NCBI GenBank assembly: GCA_036407095.1
Contig: DASWZV010000039.1
Coordinates: 103,245 to 167,244, forward strand
Origin: Gp6-AA40 sp036407095
Lineage (GTDB): Bacteria > Acidobacteriota > Vicinamibacteria > Vicinamibacterales > UBA2999
Direction of reading: 5' to 3'
DNA length: 64,000 bases
A model generated the notes under the pieces. It did no database searches, was not told where the DNA came from, and saw only the letters and a list, made by a program, of their open reading frames with translations. A program made the translations under genes and the position numbers. Of the stretch, positions 16,875 through 25,021 are shown in pieces; position 1 is the stretch's first letter; each line of letters opens with the position of its first letter.

Positions 16875-17966
16875 CTACCGCAACGTGAACTCGACCGCGA
16901 CTTCTACGATGACGTCGACGGGCTCGCCCTGGCGCTGCGCGGGCGCGAATCGCCACTGACGGACTGCATCGATCGCACGTTCGTCGAGTCCGGCACCAAG
17001 ACCACGTTTGACGGTCACGTCTCCGACGCTGCCATCCCGTCTGACGACAATCTCCATGACCACGTCGCCGGTCATGTTCCGACGTCTCGCCTCGTCGGTG
17101 TACACCGCTTTCACCTCGCGCAAGAGCCGTGGCGGTTCGATGCCGCTGCCCCGACGAAAGGGACCGCCGCCAGTGCCGCCGCCAACGCCTGGACCGATCC
17201 CGCCACCGAGGCCTGGACCATTTCCGAGACCTTGGCCGGATCCAACGCCAGCACCGGTACCGGATCCAAGGCTCTCATCTTTTCGTGCCTGCGCGTCGAT
17301 CTCGCCCTCGCGCTGTCGCTCGCGGCCTGACGCCGCGACCGGAGCGATCAGGACGTGTGACGGGAGTGGTTCGTGCGCTCGAGGTTCGGGATCCGGCCGG
17401 GTCGGCGATGGCCGAACCGGGCGCGACATCTCGACGCGCCGCGCCGTCAACAGCACGCGCTCGGGTGTGACGTCGGGCACAGACGGCGCCGGTCGGGAAG
17501 CCTGGCGTTCGAGTCGTGGAGGAGGCAGCGGGTTCTTCAAGCCTCCGCCTCCACCGCCCCCCCCTTCGCCAGGCAACGCCAAAAAGACCAGGTGCGTTGA
17601 CGGAGCGGCCGACGCCGGTGCGGATTCAGTCGATCGCGAGGCGAGCCAGACCATGAGAATAATCAGGGTGGCCTGCGTCAGCGAGGCGAGTACGGTCGGA
17701 AGCTTCCGACGTTGCCCGAGCAACGCATGAAGGGTTCCCGACGTCGAGAAAATCTCGCGATCGACCCGGTACTGCGCCTCTGCCAGACGTCGCGCGACCT
17801 GACGCGAAAGACGGCCCGCGCGAAGCGCGTCGTCGCCGCCGAAGAACCGAGTGCCCGCGACCGATTGCACCTCTCCGGATGCCACCAGCGCATCCACGGC
17901 GTCGCGAGGCACGCCTGAGGCGCGAGCGATCTCGTCCGCGGTGAACGCATCGGAAAGGGTCGACAT
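16875..17966 (-). CDS. TonB-family protein with N-terminal MerR-like helix-turn-helix
   Basis: TonB proteins couple inner-membrane proton motive force to outer-membrane receptors. This 363-residue version starts with an unusual cytoplasmic domain: residues ~8-55 (FTADEIARASGVPRDAVDAL, then GTRFFGGDDALR) read as a MerR/excisionase-type winged HTH. A membrane helix follows at ~92-108 (SLTQATLIILMVWLAS), then a Gly/Pro-rich periplasmic linker with long Gly runs, and a C-terminal TonB domain (~285-363: AVYTDEARRRNMTGDVVMEI, VDVIVEVAVEFTL). The TonB domain looks complete. It heads the tight three-gene run to 15132. No ExbB/ExbD genes are in the window. The HTH call rests on motif reading and could be a non-DNA-binding variant. 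Confidence 0.82.
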   Translation of the reverse strand: MSTLSDAFTADEIARASGVPRDAVDALVASGEVQSVAGTRFFGGDDALRAGRLSRQVARRLAEAQYRVDREIFSTSGTLHALLGQRRKLPTVLASLTQATLIILMVWLASRSTESAPASAAPSTHLVFLALPGEGGGGGGGGLKNPLPPPRLERQASRPAPSVPDVTPERVLLTARRVEMSRPVRPSPTRPDPEPRAHEPLPSHVLIAPVAASGRERQREGEIDAQARKDESLGSGTGAGVGSGQGLGNGPGLGGGIGPGVGGGTGGGPFRRGSGIEPPRLLREVKAVYTDEARRRNMTGDVVMEIVVRRDGSVGDVTVKRGLGAGLDERAIDAVRQWRFAPAQRQGEPVDVIVEVAVEFTLR

Positions 17967-17983
17967 CGGGCGTGAAGCGCTAA

Positions 17984-18000
17984 AGGCAAAACCCTTGCCT
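17984..18000. promoter_or_regulatory. Small inverted repeat upstream of the HTH-TonB gene
   Basis: AGGCAA, a 5-nt spacer, then TTGCCT: perfect 6-bp arms starting 18 nt upstream of the HTH-TonB start. This could be an operator or a leader hairpin. No convincing -10/-35 pair was found in the 138-bp gap. Confidence 0.35.
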
Positions 18001-18104
18001 CACCTTTTGCGGCAATTCACGCCAGATCTGAAGGAGTCGCGCCTTTTGTGGACGCTTCGGCCGTCCCCCTCGACGGTCACTGGCGGGGGGACCGGAACTG
18101 CAGA

Positions 18105-18677
18105 TCATCGAGGTTTGAGCCCCTCGATGAACCGGTATCCTTCTCTGTCGCCCAGGACTCGAACCGCGACGAACCCGACCGCCTCGAGCGCAGCGACGGT
18201 CCCACCAGCCGCCTCGAATCGCGCATCACGCTTGGGACCTCCGAAGAGCGCGCGCATGCCGGTCGGCTTTCCGGCCTCGAGCACGATCACTCGACCGCCA
18301 TGACGCAGCACGCGGAGCACTTCGCGGAGCGACTGATCGCGAACCGATGCGTCGAGACTCGTCAGGAGGCCATCTGCGTTGTGTACGACCGCAACGTCAT
18401 AGGCACCGTCCTCGAGCGGCAGACGATCGACCGGTGCTATCCGCACGTCTGGGGACGACGATCCTTCACCAACGACTTCGCTGATGCGCTGCGCCCCTGA
18501 TTCGCTGGGAACGATGACGGTGGCGAGTCCCGTGATGCCGGTCTTCCCGGCGATGGCGTGCACGATGCGCGGATCGTTGACGCCGATTTGCAGCACCCGT
18601 TCGCCGGGCCGCACGCTGCTCATGGACACGGCCAGCGGCTCGCGGCCAACGTTCGACTCGCGCAGAAACAGGCGCAT
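18105..18677 (-). CDS. Class I SAM-dependent methyltransferase, substrate unknown
   Basis: The 190-residue product has a Rossmann-type methyltransferase core. Motif I is replaced by ERVLQIGVNDPRIV, where Gly is retained but the usual GxGxG is degenerate. DVAVVHNADGLL and LREVLRVLRHGGRVIVLEAG are typical of the Methyltransf_11 group (post-motif II/III). The weak motif I leaves it open whether SAM binding is normal. ATG 18677 is preferred because TATCAT lies 7 nt upstream; an in-frame ATG at 18686 overlaps that hexamer. It is divergent from ino1, and the context hints at lipid or small-molecule modification, but the substrate cannot be named. Confidence 0.78.
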   Translation of the reverse strand: MRLFLRESNVGREPLAVSMSSVRPGERVLQIGVNDPRIVHAIAGKTGITGLATVIVPSESGAQRISEVVGEGSSSPDVRIAPVDRLPLEDGAYDVAVVHNADGLLTSLDASVRDQSLREVLRVLRHGGRVIVLEAGKPTGMRALFGGPKRDARFEAAGGTVAALEAVGFVAVRVLGDREGYRFIEGLKPR

Positions 18678-18684
18678 TTTTGCC

Positions 18685-18694
18685 ATGATATAGT
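18685..18694. promoter_or_regulatory. Overlapping divergent -10 elements for the methyltransferase and ino1
   Basis: The reverse strand has TATCAT (18690 to 18685), 7 nt before the ATG at 18677. The forward strand has TATAGT (18689-18694), 8 nt before the GTG at 18703. The hexamers overlap by two bases, and only 25 bp separate the two start codons. Confidence 0.6.
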
Positions 18695-18702
18695 GGCCGA
18701 TT

Positions 18703-20016
18703 GTGACTCCACCAGTTGAGATCGCCCCCGCACGCGGCAAACTGGGTGTGCTGCTGGTCGGCCTCGGCGCCGTCAGCACGACCACCATTGCCGGCGTGAT
18801 GGCCATACGCAAGGGGCTGGCCCCGCCAATCGGTTCGCTGACGCAGATGGGCACCATTCGTCTCGGCAAGCGCACAGAAGGACGCGCGCCGAAGATCAAG
18901 GATTTCGTCCCGCTCGCGGGCCTCGACGACATCGTGTTCGGTGGGTGGGACATCTTCGAAGAGGACTGCTACGCCGCAGCGCGAACCGCCGGTGTGCTCG
19001 AGGTCTCACAGCTCGAACAGGTGCGGAGCGAGCTCGAAGCGGTCAAACCGATGCCTGCGGTGTTCGACCGCCGGTACGTGAAGCGCCTCGACGGCCCCAA
19101 TGTCAAGAAGGGGAAGAACAAGCGCGATCTTGCCGAACAGTTGATCGCCGATATCCGCGCCTTCAAGACGAAGCATGGCTGCGATCGCATGGTGATGATC
19201 TGGTGCGGCAGCACCGAGGTCTACATGAAGGAGACCACCGCTCATGCGTCGATCGGCTCGTTCGAAAAGGCGCTCGAGCAAAGCGACGACTCGATTCCGT
19301 CCAGCATGGTCTACGCATACGCGGCGCTTCGCGAAGGGCTGCCGTTTGCGAACGCGGCGCCGAATCTCACCGCCGACGTTCCGGCCATGCTGGAGCTGGC
19401 GGCTCGGATGAAGTCACCGCTCGCCGGCAACGATATGAAGACGGGGCAGACGCTGATCAAGACGATCATCGCGCCTGGTCTCAAGGCGCGTCTGCTGGGG
19501 GTGAAGGGCTGGTACTCGACGAACATCCTCGGGAATCGCGACGGAGAAGTGCTCGACGATCCCGAGTCGTTCAAGACCAAGGAAGAGAGCAAGAAATCGG
19601 CGCTCGAATACATCTTTCAGCCGCATCTGTATCCGGACCTGTACGCCGACCTCTGCCACGTTGTCCGGATCAACTACTACCCGCCACGCGGCGACAACAA
19701 AGAAGGCTGGGACAACATCGATTTGATCGGCTGGCTCGGATATCCGATGCAGCTGAAGATCAACTTCCTGTGTCGTGACAGCATCCTGGCGGCGCCCATC
19801 GTGCTCGATTCGGTCCTGTTCCTCGATCTGGCGAAGCGGGCGGGAATGGCAGGCATTCAGGAGTGGCTGTCGTTCTATTTCAAGAGCCCGATGCATGCAC
19901 CCGAGGTGTATCCGGAGCATGATCTGTTCATTCAGCTGATGAAGCTGAAGAATACGCTGCGCTACATGCAGGGCGAGGAGCTCATCACGCATCTCGGTCG
20001 CGAGTACTACGACTAG
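18703..20016 (+). CDS. ino1: Inositol-3-phosphate synthase
   Basis: Makes 1L-myo-inositol 1-phosphate from glucose 6-phosphate using NAD+, the entry step to inositol lipids and other inositol compounds. The 437-residue protein has the N-terminal NAD-binding motif VLLVGLGAVSTTTIAGV, and the catalytic-core segments SPLAGNDMKTGQTLIKTIIA, GWYSTNILGNRDGE and LCRDSILAAPIVLDSVLFLD, all characteristic of the family. Length fits the prokaryotic branch. GTG 18703 is chosen because the conserved N-terminus follows at once and TATAGT lies 8 nt upstream. The methyltransferase gene is divergent and a small membrane protein gene follows after 6 nt. Confidence 0.95.
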   Translation: MTPPVEIAPARGKLGVLLVGLGAVSTTTIAGVMAIRKGLAPPIGSLTQMGTIRLGKRTEGRAPKIKDFVPLAGLDDIVFGGWDIFEEDCYAAARTAGVLEVSQLEQVRSELEAVKPMPAVFDRRYVKRLDGPNVKKGKNKRDLAEQLIADIRAFKTKHGCDRMVMIWCGSTEVYMKETTAHASIGSFEKALEQSDDSIPSSMVYAYAALREGLPFANAAPNLTADVPAMLELAARMKSPLAGNDMKTGQTLIKTIIAPGLKARLLGVKGWYSTNILGNRDGEVLDDPESFKTKEESKKSALEYIFQPHLYPDLYADLCHVVRINYYPPRGDNKEGWDNIDLIGWLGYPMQLKINFLCRDSILAAPIVLDSVLFLDLAKRAGMAGIQEWLSFYFKSPMHAPEVYPEHDLFIQLMKLKNTLRYMQGEELITHLGREYYD

Positions 20017-20022
20017 ACGATC

Positions 20023-20508
20023 GTGGTACAAGCGGCGCTGCTCGGCGGCCTCTTCATCGGGATCCTGTCGGCGCTTCCGATCATCAAGTACGCCAACTGC
20101 TGCTGCATCTGGATCATCGGCGGCGGTATCGTCGCAGCCTATCTCGACCAGCAGAACGATCCGCGGCCCATCACCGCGGGACGGGGAGCCCTCGCAGGAC
20201 TGTTTGCCGGGGTGATCGGCGCCCTTGTCTGGCTCGTTGCCGCGCTCGCGCTTCGCGCCGTTCTGGCGCCGCTCGAGGAGCGCATGGCCGGTGCCTTCCT
20301 TCGAAGCGCACCGGATGTGCCTCCTGAGGTTCGCACGCTCCTCGAGAACGCAGGCACGAGTTCAGTCGCCGAGTACGTCACGTTCTTTGTCCTGTTCCTG
20401 TTCGCCGGCAGTATCGTGTCGACCGTCGGCGGTCTGCTCGGAGCAGCCTTCTTTCGCAGCGACGTGCCTCCCGCGCTCGGAGGCCCTCCCCCTCTTCCAC
20501 CCGAGTAG
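20023..20508 (+). CDS. Small integral membrane protein with Cys-Cys-Cys motif
   Basis: Function unknown. The 161-residue protein has about three to four hydrophobic helices (residues 3-20, 24-42, 53-80, 115-145). It carries KYANCCCIWIIGGGIVAAYL, where three consecutive cysteines lie at the start of helix 2 next to a glycine run. It ends in a Pro-rich tail (GGPPPLPPE). GTG at 20023 is the only plausible start near the N-terminal helix. It is 6 nt after ino1 and probably cotranscribed with it. The cysteine triplet could bind metal or be lipid-modified; neither is shown. Confidence 0.72.
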   Translation: MVQAALLGGLFIGILSALPIIKYANCCCIWIIGGGIVAAYLDQQNDPRPITAGRGALAGLFAGVIGALVWLVAALALRAVLAPLEERMAGAFLRSAPDVPPEVRTLLENAGTSSVAEYVTFFVLFLFAGSIVSTVGGLLGAAFFRSDVPPALGGPPPLPPE

Positions 20509-20515
20509 AGTGCAG

Positions 20516-20521
20516 TATCCT
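20516..20521 (+). promoter_or_regulatory. -10 element, leaderless-type, acs
   Basis: TATCCT lies 9 nt before the acs ATG at 20531, inside the 22-bp gap after the preceding gene. No Shine-Dalgarno sequence is visible, although read-through from ino1 is also possible. Confidence 0.4.
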
Positions 20522-20530
20522 GTTCGGCCT

Positions 20531-22498
20531 ATGGCCCAGCAGCCACCGTCCGCTGAAATCGCCGATCTGCTCAAGGAAGATCGCACCTTCGCGCCGTCCG
20601 ACGCGTTCAAATCACAGGCGAATGTCCGCGATGAAGACGTATACGCCCGCGCCGAACGCGATCCGGAAGCGTTCTGGGCCGCCTTCGCCGAAGAGCTCGA
20701 GTGGTTCTCGAAATGGACCCACGTACTGAATTGGCAGCCTCCGCATGCCAAGTGGTTTGTCGATGGGACGCTGAACGCGAGCGTCAACTGTGTGGATCGC
20801 CACGTCCGTGGTCCGCGACGCAACAAGGCCGCACTCATTTGGGAAGGTGAACCTGGCGATCGGCGTACGTTGACCTATTTCGATCTGTTCAGGCAGGTCA
20901 GTCAGTTCGCAAACGTCCTCAAGTCGCTGGGGGTCAAACGAGGCGACCGCGTGGCGCTCTATCTGCCGCTCGTCCCCGAGCTGGCGATCGCGATGCTGGC
21001 GTGTGCGCGCATCGGGGCAGTGCACTCCGTTGTGTTCGGCGGCTTCAGCTCGGAATCACTCCGTGATCGGATCAACGACGCGAAGGCGACCGTGCTCGTC
21101 ACCGCCGACGGCGGCTGGCGCCGCGGACAGGTTGTGCCGCTCAAGAAAATGGCTGATGAGGCGCTCGAAGGCACACCGTCGATCCAGCACGTCGTCATCG
21201 TGCAGCGTCTCCACGGATCGCCGATCGAAGTGCATGTCAAGGAAGGGCGCGATCACTGGTATCACCGGCTCATGCAGGAGGCCAATCACACCTGCGAGCC
21301 CGAGAAGATGGGCTCGGAGGACATGCTGTACATCCTGTACACGTCGGGCACGACCGGTAAGCCCAAAGGGATCGTGCACACGACCGGCGGATACCTGGTC
21401 GGCACGTACGCCACGACGAAGTGGGTTTTCGATCTGAAAGAGGACGACGTCTATTGGTGTACCGCCGATATCGGCTGGGTCACCGGACACAGCTATGTCG
21501 TGTACGGACCGCTCGCCAACGGTGCGACGGTCCTCATGTACGAAGGGGCACCCGACTGGCCGTCAAAGGATCGTCTGTGGCAGATCGTCGAGCGCTACGG
21601 CGTGACGATCTTCTACACCGCACCGACGGCGATTCGAGCCTTCATGCGTTGGGGCACCGAGTGGCCGAAACGGCGCGAACTCACCAGCCTCCGCCTCCTT
21701 GGATCGGTTGGCGAGCCGATCAATCCGGAAGCCTGGGTCTGGTATCACCGCTACATCGGCGGCGAGCGGTGCCCCGTCGTCGACACCTGGTGGCAGACTG
21801 AAACCGGGGCAATCATGATCACGCCCCTTCCCGGCCTCACGACGACGAAGCCGGGATCCGCCACGCGTCCCTTCCCGGGTATCAAAGCGGAGATCAAGAC
21901 CGACAAAGGCGAGAGCATTCAGGGCGCAGGCGGCGGCCTGTTGGCGCTGACACGGCCGTGGCCTGCGATGCTGCGCGGCATCTACGGCGATCCGGATCGG
22001 TACGTGAAGCAGTACTGGAGTCGATGGACACCCGACATCTACTTCACCGGCGATGGCGCGAAGCGCGACGAAGACGGCTTCTTCTGGTTGCTCGGTCGCG
22101 TTGATGATGTGCTCAATGTCGCTGGGCACCGCATCGGCACGATGGAGGTCGAGAGTGCGCTGGTCGATCATCCTCGTGTGGCCGAGGCGGCCGTCGTCGG
22201 ACGGCCTCACGAGATCAAAGGACAGGCCGTGGCCGCCTTTGTCACGCTCAAGGAGGGCGTGCACGGGAACGACGTGCTGACCGCTGAGCTCAAGGAGCAC
22301 GTCGTGAAAAAGATCGGCGCGATCGCGCGGCCCGACGATGTGATCTTCGCCGCGGATCTGCCGAAGACGAGATCGGGAAAGATCATGCGACGGCTGTTAC
22401 GCGATATCGCAGAAGGCAAAGCGCTTGGTGACACGACGACGTTGGCCGATCCCGCCGTCGTGACGCGGCTCAAGGACCAATATCAGGACGAACACTAG
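20531..22498 (+). CDS. acs: Acetyl-coenzyme A synthetase
   Basis: Activates acetate to acetyl-CoA through acetyl-AMP. The 655-residue length matches the family. Motifs: YILYTSGTTGKPKGIVHTTG (AMP-binding P-loop), WCTADIGWVTGHSYVVYGPL, VVDTWWQTETGAIMITPLPG, YFTGDGAKRDEDGFFWLLGR and VDDVLNVAGHRIGTMEVESA. Lys617 in TRSGKIMRR is the lysine that is acetylated to switch the enzyme off in characterised members. The ATG at 20531 gives the standard N-terminus; longer upstream frames run antiparallel to conserved coding and are rejected. It lies 22 nt after the CCC-motif membrane protein gene. Confidence 0.97.
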   Translation: MAQQPPSAEIADLLKEDRTFAPSDAFKSQANVRDEDVYARAERDPEAFWAAFAEELEWFSKWTHVLNWQPPHAKWFVDGTLNASVNCVDRHVRGPRRNKAALIWEGEPGDRRTLTYFDLFRQVSQFANVLKSLGVKRGDRVALYLPLVPELAIAMLACARIGAVHSVVFGGFSSESLRDRINDAKATVLVTADGGWRRGQVVPLKKMADEALEGTPSIQHVVIVQRLHGSPIEVHVKEGRDHWYHRLMQEANHTCEPEKMGSEDMLYILYTSGTTGKPKGIVHTTGGYLVGTYATTKWVFDLKEDDVYWCTADIGWVTGHSYVVYGPLANGATVLMYEGAPDWPSKDRLWQIVERYGVTIFYTAPTAIRAFMRWGTEWPKRRELTSLRLLGSVGEPINPEAWVWYHRYIGGERCPVVDTWWQTETGAIMITPLPGLTTTKPGSATRPFPGIKAEIKTDKGESIQGAGGGLLALTRPWPAMLRGIYGDPDRYVKQYWSRWTPDIYFTGDGAKRDEDGFFWLLGRVDDVLNVAGHRIGTMEVESALVDHPRVAEAAVVGRPHEIKGQAVAAFVTLKEGVHGNDVLTAELKEHVVKKIGAIARPDDVIFAADLPKTRSGKIMRRLLRDIAEGKALGDTTTLADPAVVTRLKDQYQDEH

Positions 22499-22769
22499 GA
22501 CGCATTTCCGGAGAACCGCGCGTCGCATTTCCGTCTCGCCGCATCGCCGAGCGGAGTCCCACTCCCAACCCCGGCCATCGATAACCCGATCGATCGCGCA
22601 TTCGAAGACCTATGTCTGCTCGGTGGCAACATTTCGGTCGCGCGGCGCGCTCGATAAGTGTTGACAAGCCTTCATCGAATCAATACCTTACTGCCACCTT
22701 CCCCCTCCCATGAGAGTGGCCACGTTTGTGAACGGTACGTTCACGATCAGTGCTCTGCCGGAGGATCCC

Positions 22770-23084
22770 ATGTTTCAGGTTGCCACCGATTCGGCCAACG
22801 GTCCCGTGCTGTCGGAAGTGGACCGTCTATTCGCGACGCTCGATGGTGCATCCATTCCGGGCGAGAGCGGTGAATGGCATTCGCGCGTCCAAGGTATTCA
22901 CGCGGACGGTCCTTACATCTGGCTTCAACTTCAACGGGACGAAGACGACACGCAGAGCGCCGTGCTCCGTCTCCCGCGAGCGATCAGTCTCGATGCGCTG
23001 CTCGATGCCTTGATGGCAGTGCTGCCTTCAATTCATTTCGGCGACGATGCGCCGCAGATCGTGAAAGTGCCGCAGTTTGGGTAA
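22770..23084 (+). CDS. Hypothetical protein, 104 aa
   Basis: No family recognised. The product is acidic (FATLDGASIPGESGEWHSRV, LQLQRDEDDTQSAVLRL, SIHFGDDAPQI) and has no signal peptide or membrane segment, so it is probably cytoplasmic. CGGAGG lies 5 nt upstream of ATG 22770. An in-frame ATG at 22710 has no ribosome-binding site and is not preferred. It stands alone, with 271 bp of non-coding sequence on the left in which nothing recognisable was seen, and 372 bp on the right. Confidence 0.6.
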   Translation: MFQVATDSANGPVLSEVDRLFATLDGASIPGESGEWHSRVQGIHADGPYIWLQLQRDEDDTQSAVLRLPRAISLDALLDALMAVLPSIHFGDDAPQIVKVPQFG

Positions 23085-23456
23085 ACGCAGTCCCGCACGC
23101 CGGCGAGCGCCGCATCGCTGGCACGCTGACGGTGCTCGACGTCCCCGCTTCAGGGGTCCCGTAACGCGAGCTCTGCCCCGCGCAGATGACGTTCGGCGAC
23201 TGCTGACCGTAGCTAAATAATTGATATGGACGTTGTTATCGGCCGACGACGCAGGTAACTGAACGCGTCGGCGTGCGCCATTCACGCACAAAAGAGCCCA
23301 AAAAATTCGCAGATGCGCCATTTGGACAATCGTCATTGGGGAATTGTCCGCGCGATTGGAGCTGGTCCTCAGGAACTGTCGGGAACGGCGAGCCGTAAAC
23401 TAGGGGGTCGGGTTAACACGACGCAGATCTCTTTCTGAACAGAACTGGGAGCCCGC
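23085..23456. other. Intergenic region, 372 bp
   Basis: No gene is seen. Composition is locally less GC-rich around 23214-23245 (CTAAATAATTGATATGG), which could hold promoter or binding sequence, but no well-spaced -35/-10 pair was found. A perfect inverted repeat lies at 23324-23349 (separate entry). Confidence 0.5.
23324..23349. promoter_or_regulatory. Inverted repeat upstream of the MacB-type ATPase gene
   Basis: GGACAAT, 12 nt, then ATTGTCC: perfect 7-bp arms with centres about 19 bp apart, spacing that fits a dimeric regulator on one face of the helix. It is 107 bp upstream of the ABC ATPase start. Operator function is inference. Confidence 0.4.
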
Positions 23457-24143
23457 ATGGCCTTGATCGAAACTCGTGATCTTTGGAAAACCTACGTGAT
23501 GGGATCGGAGGAGATCCACGCACTGCGAGGCGTGTCGATGGAGATCGAGCGTGGCGACTACGTGGCCATCATGGGCCCCTCGGGATCGGGCAAGTCGACG
23601 CTCATGAATCTGATTGGCTGCCTGGATACACCGAGCAAAGGCAGCTACCTTCTCAACGACAAGCAGGTCGGCCAGATGAACGACAACGAGCTGGCCCAGA
23701 TCAGGAACGAGGAAATCGGGTTCGTCTTTCAGACGTTCAACCTGTTGCCGCGTGCGTCTGCGTTGCAGAATGTCGAGCTGCCGCTCGTCTATGCAGGCGT
23801 GGCATCGCGAGAGCGACACGAGCGAGCCAAGGCAGCGCTCGATAAGGTGGAGCTCTCGTCGCGCATGTCACATCGGCCGAACGAATTGTCGGGTGGTCAA
23901 CGCCAGCGCGTGGCGATTGCCCGCGCGCTTGTCAACAATCCGTCGATCCTGCTCGCAGACGAGCCGACCGGCAATCTCGATTCAAAGACGGGCGCCGAAA
24001 TCATGGCGCTCTTCGGCCGACTGCATCAGGCCGGGAACACAATCGTCCTGGTGACTCACGAAGCCGACATCGCGGCGTTCGCGCGGCGCTCCATCCACCT
24101 GCGCGACGGACAAATTGAAAAAGACATTCGTCAGGCCGCCTAG
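23457..24143 (+). CDS. ABC transporter ATP-binding protein, MacB/LolD type
   Basis: A 228-residue ATPase of the group that powers MacB-, LolCDE- and FtsEX-like systems. Walker A GPSGSGKST (40-48), Q-loop FVFQTFNLLPR, signature LSGGQ (144-148), Walker B ILLADE (164-169), and switch His in VTHEAD are all intact. GGGAG before the ATG supports the start. No FtsX-like permease or membrane-fusion protein gene is adjacent: the next gene converges on it and overlaps its end by 4 bp. Its transporter partner must be encoded elsewhere, so the substrate is unknown. Confidence 0.9.
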   Translation: MALIETRDLWKTYVMGSEEIHALRGVSMEIERGDYVAIMGPSGSGKSTLMNLIGCLDTPSKGSYLLNDKQVGQMNDNELAQIRNEEIGFVFQTFNLLPRASALQNVELPLVYAGVASRERHERAKAALDKVELSSRMSHRPNELSGGQRQRVAIARALVNNPSILLADEPTGNLDSKTGAEIMALFGRLHQAGNTIVLVTHEADIAAFARRSIHLRDGQIEKDIRQAA

Positions 24144-25021
24144 ATTGCGGCCGAATGGCCGGACGCGATCTCTCGCAGCGGCGCGTCGCGATCGAACGAC
24201 GCGGAATCGAGCTCGATGCGCATGCGGGGCGCATCTGGATCCAGGAGCGGCACAGCGCTGAGGAGCGCGCGCGTGTAGGGATGCGCCGCACGCGAGAACA
24301 GCGTGTCGGTTTCCGCAATCTCCACGATCCGCCCCAGATACATCACCGCGACCCGGTTGCAGATGTGCTGAACCAGCCGCAGGTCGTGCGCGATGAACAG
24401 GAAGGTCAATGCGAGGCGGGCGCGAAGCTCCATGAGCAGGCGCACGACCTGTGCTTGAATCGACACGTCGAGCGCCGACACCGCTTCGTCGGCAATCACG
24501 AAGGCAGGATTCAACGCGAGCGCCCGGGCAATCCCGATTCGTTGGCGTTGCCCGCCGCTGAATTCGTGCGGATACCGTCGAAGGTGATCGTGTTCGAGTC
24601 CCACCAGATCGAACAGTTCGGCCACGCGGGTGCGGCGTTCCGAGGGCGAGCCGAGACGGTGGATGATGAGCGGTTCCTCGACGATGTCGCCGACGCGCAT
24701 GCGGGGATTCAGCGAGGAATAAGGGTCCTGGAAGACGATCTGCATGTCGCGCCGCGTGGTCCGCATGCGCGCCTTCGAGAAGCGGAGCACGTTCTCTCCG
24801 CGAAACAGCACTTCGCCGGCGGTGGGCTCGACGAGCCGCAGTATGCACCGGCCCAGGGTGCTCTTGCCGCTTCCTGATTCACCGACGAGCCCGAACATCT
24901 CGCCTTCACGAATCACGAAGTTCACATCGTCGACCGCTCGGACGATCGCGGGCGGCGCAAACAGGCCGTGCCGACGGACGAAATGCTTCACGAGATGACG
25001 CACCTCGAGGATCGGCGTCAT
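24140..25021 (-). CDS. Oligopeptide/dipeptide-type ABC ATPase, OppF-like
   Basis: A 293-residue ATPase of the peptide/nickel family. Walker A GESGSGKST (47-55), Q-loop IVFQDPYSSLNPRMRVGDIV, signature SGGQRQRIGIARAL, and Walker B VIADEAVSALDVSIQAQVV are complete. HPYTRALLSAVPLLDP is the beginning of the family's C-terminal region, but the Cys-containing tail seen in many members is missing. It overlaps the OppD-like gene upstream by 4 bp (ATGA), so the two are translationally coupled and probably form a heterodimer. No permease or substrate-binding protein gene is in the window. Confidence 0.9.
   Translation of the reverse strand: MTPILEVRHLVKHFVRRHGLFAPPAIVRAVDDVNFVIREGEMFGLVGESGSGKSTLGRCILRLVEPTAGEVLFRGENVLRFSKARMRTTRRDMQIVFQDPYSSLNPRMRVGDIVEEPLIIHRLGSPSERRTRVAELFDLVGLEHDHLRRYPHEFSGGQRQRIGIARALALNPAFVIADEAVSALDVSIQAQVVRLLMELRARLALTFLFIAHDLRLVQHICNRVAVMYLGRIVEIAETDTLFSRAAHPYTRALLSAVPLLDPDAPRMRIELDSASFDRDAPLREIASGHSAAI

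Noticed and set aside
17161..17290. Repetitive GC-rich tract that might look like a tandem repeat locus
   Set aside because: It encodes the Gly-rich periplasmic linker of the TonB protein; the repeats are codon-level and in frame.
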